A stretch of DNA of 36,235 nt from the NCBI GenBank assembly GCA_002707205.1, contig PAMH01000010.1:1-36235 (forward strand), given 5' to 3'. Below the pieces are notes generated by a model. That model was not told the DNA's origin and did no database searches. It saw only the letters and a list, made by a program, of their open reading frames with translations. Position 1 is the stretch's first letter. Each line of letters opens with the position of its first letter. The stretch comes from Legionellales bacterium. GTDB taxonomy: Bacteria; Pseudomonadota; Gammaproteobacteria; UBA1113. Made by a program: the position numbers and the translations under genes. Below, one piece after another: positions 34,875 through 36,235 of the stretch.

Positions 34875-35789
34875 TTAGGTGATATGTCCTATAGGTTGAG
34901 GAATGCCATTTGGCTCTTTAAGCATTTCTTTCACTTTTTGCCAATTAATATCGACTTTTGCATTGACTTGTTTTACCGCATCTTTAATGACTTTGGTATA
35001 AATAGGACGATAATTATGCATCCATTTTTGGCGATCTTCATACAAAGGTGTTACAGCTTGAAAATATAAAGTATTGCCTACCCAGCCTGCTTTAAATGGT
35101 TGATCAACAATGGTCACATTTGTGCCAACAGGAACCATTTCATATAAGGCTTTAATATTTTCTGGATAAAGGTGCATGCAACCAGCACTTGCACGACGGC
35201 CTACAGTTGGTGGGACATTTGTTCCATGAAATAAATAAGTGCGAGCACTTAAACGTAGCCCATAATAGCCTAAAGGGTTGGCTGGATTTGAATCCATTAC
35301 TTTAGGAAGATAAACGCCTTGCTTTGCCATTTCCGCAATTTCAGACTTAGGCACATACCATTTGGGATGATCCAGCCTTTCAATAACTTTAAATGTCCCA
35401 GTAGGGGTTTCCATGCCCAACATGCCGATAGCGGTAGGATAGGTAATAACCTTATTAGAGTTTGCTGGGTAATAGTACAATCGTAATTCTGCAATGTTCA
35501 TCACAAGTCCTGAACGGGGAGCGTCAGGTAATAAATATTTACTTGGGATAGTAAATTTCTGCCAGTCATAGGTTTTTTGAGGATTAATATGTGGATTGGC
35601 TTGCAGAATTTCATAGTAGCCAATGTCATTTTCACGTGCTAATTGTTTGATATTTTTGCCAGGTTTGATGTAATCATAAGTGACTTTACCAATCATATCA
35701 TTGTTGGGTGTTGGTAGTGTATATGTATTGGCTAAAGCTAAGGTAGGAAATACTACCGCGAATAAAATTGCTAGTATTTTTTTTGACAT
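34875..35789 (-). CDS. Secreted L,D-transpeptidase (YkuD) with LysM-like domain, EnhA-like
   Basis: The 304-aa protein has a signal peptide (about 1-20, ending ALA), a LysM-like murein-binding region (about 37-85) and a YkuD catalytic domain (about 95-230) with HGTN (His188) and the nucleophile Cys204 in SAGCMHL. Such enzymes form 3-3 cross-links or attach proteins to murein. It resembles the Legionella EnhA family. In most YkuD enzymes an Arg stands two residues after the Cys; here it is His206. The frame is open further up to a TTG at 35810, but ATG 35789 has a strong AAAGGAAA site and starts cleanly at the signal peptide. Confidence 0.9.
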   Translation of the reverse strand: MSKKILAILFAVVFPTLALANTYTLPTPNNDMIGKVTYDYIKPGKNIKQLARENDIGYYEILQANPHINPQKTYDWQKFTIPSKYLLPDAPRSGLVMNIAELRLYYYPANSNKVITYPTAIGMLGMETPTGTFKVIERLDHPKWYVPKSEIAEMAKQGVYLPKVMDSNPANPLGYYGLRLSARTYLFHGTNVPPTVGRRASAGCMHLYPENIKALYEMVPVGTNVTIVDQPFKAGWVGNTLYFQAVTPLYEDRQKWMHNYRPIYTKVIKDAVKQVNAKVDINWQKVKEMLKEPNGIPQPIGHIT

Positions 35790-35968
35790 GAAAAAATTTC
35801 CTTTATTCAATCGCGTATATAAATCTCACTCACACAATTCCTATTTTTTTGTGTCAGTTCTATAGTTCAAAGATTAACATATTTTAAATGGGTACGACAG
35901 GCCGGTGTGTTAATTTTAAGTGCGATGAATACAGACATCTGCTACACTGAGAAAATTAAAAATATAAG

Positions 35969-35974
35969 TATAAT
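35969..35974 (+). promoter_or_regulatory. Candidate -10 for the MFS gene
   Basis: A perfect TATAAT lies 30 bp before the ATG at 36004, but no matching -35 is seen at 16-18 bp. This is a weak call in AT-rich DNA. Confidence 0.25.
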
Positions 35975-36003
35975 TTTGTATACGTAATGAATAGAGAGAT
36001 GTG

Positions 36004-36235
36004 ATGCAAAAAAAAATAAGTCAAATTTTAGCCCCATTAGCGAGTCTTGCTATTTTAATGTTGGGTAATGGTTTATTTACGACATTGCTAACGGTTCGGA
36101 TGCAATTGGAACAAATATCTACGTGGTATATTGGTATCATGCAGGGGGCTTATTATGCCGGAATGGTATTAGGCTCTTTTTTTTGTGAAAAGTTTATTAT
36201 TCGTGTTGGACATATTCGAGCATTTGCAGCATTTG
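36004..36235 (+). CDS. MFS transporter (YcaD-like), N-terminal part, cut by window end
   Basis: About 77 codons are present from ATG 36004 (a GTG at 36001 is also in frame), with a GAGAGA-type site upstream. The translation begins MQKKISQILAPLASLAILML and shows two membrane helices joined by a loop with LTVRMQLEQISTWYIGIMQG, followed by AYYAGMVLGSFF. That pattern (ST-W-x-x-G-x-x-x-x-x-Y-x-x-G) is typical of the YcaD branch of the major facilitator superfamily. The remainder, including the substrate-binding helices, is outside the window, so the substrate is unknown. Confidence 0.75.
   Translation, partial: MQKKISQILAPLASLAILMLGNGLFTTLLTVRMQLEQISTWYIGIMQGAYYAGMVLGSFFCEKFIIRVGHIRAFAAF

Noticed and set aside
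35790-35810. Seven-residue upstream extension of the YkuD gene
   Set aside because: It begins with TTG and covers the AAAGGAAA ribosome site that serves ATG 35789.

Overview
The window looks like chromosomal DNA of an AT-rich gammaproteobacterium, most likely in or near the order Legionellales (Legionella/Coxiella relatives). This placement is inferred from gene order and gene content: a leuS-lptE-holA-nadD-rsfS-rlmH-mrdA-rodA-lipB block, the rpsU-yqeY-dnaG-rpoD macromolecular synthesis operon, a pyrophosphate-type phosphofructokinase, a DedA-PAP2-LssY fusion, Sel1-like repeat and EnhA-like YkuD proteins, and mlaA. No single marker proves the genus. Nearly all of the DNA is ordinary core genome, and no CRISPR array, transposase, integrase or phage module was seen.

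Layout. 1-363 carries no gene but holds a 108-bp-period direct repeat that runs off the left edge. tRNA-Ala(GGC) and tRNA-Glu(UUC) follow, then a minus-strand alpha/beta hydrolase and a plus-strand pair: a small membrane protein and mpl (murein peptide recycling). From 17197 down to 3348 the minus strand is a long cell-envelope and housekeeping cluster: leuS, lptE, holA, nadD, rsfS, rlmH, then mrdA, rodA, mltB, lipB and the DedA-PAP2-LssY gene. A plus-strand Sel1-repeat gene (10489-11610) interrupts it between rlmH and mrdA. Spacings are tight (ATGA, TAATG, TAAATG junctions), which implies coupled translation of leuS through rlmH.

17538-22827 holds the ybeL-like zinc-ribbon gene (divergent from leuS, as in E. 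coli), lnt, rdgC with a secreted VanX-like dipeptidase, and the PPi-type phosphofructokinase. 22931-27570 is the rpsU-yqeY-dnaG-rpoD operon on the minus strand, with a strong hairpin terminator between rpsU and yqeY and another after rpoD. Next come rsgA and cca (divergent), an SDR oxidoreductase with trmL, a small outer-membrane beta-barrel, and mlaA with an unusual C-terminal tail.

33449-34830 is the least explained part: an unrecognised gene split by a -1 frame change at a T5 run, under an extended -10 promoter. A YkuD L,D-transpeptidase and the start of an MFS transporter finish the window. Envelope biogenesis dominates: elongasome (PBP2/RodA), murein hydrolysis and recycling (MltB, Mpl, VanX-like, YkuD), lipoprotein and LPS handling (Lnt, LptE) and phospholipid handling (MlaA, DedA/PAP2). 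No convincing new multi-gene system was found. The best leads are the split unknown gene, the inserted Sel1 gene and the repeat at the left edge.
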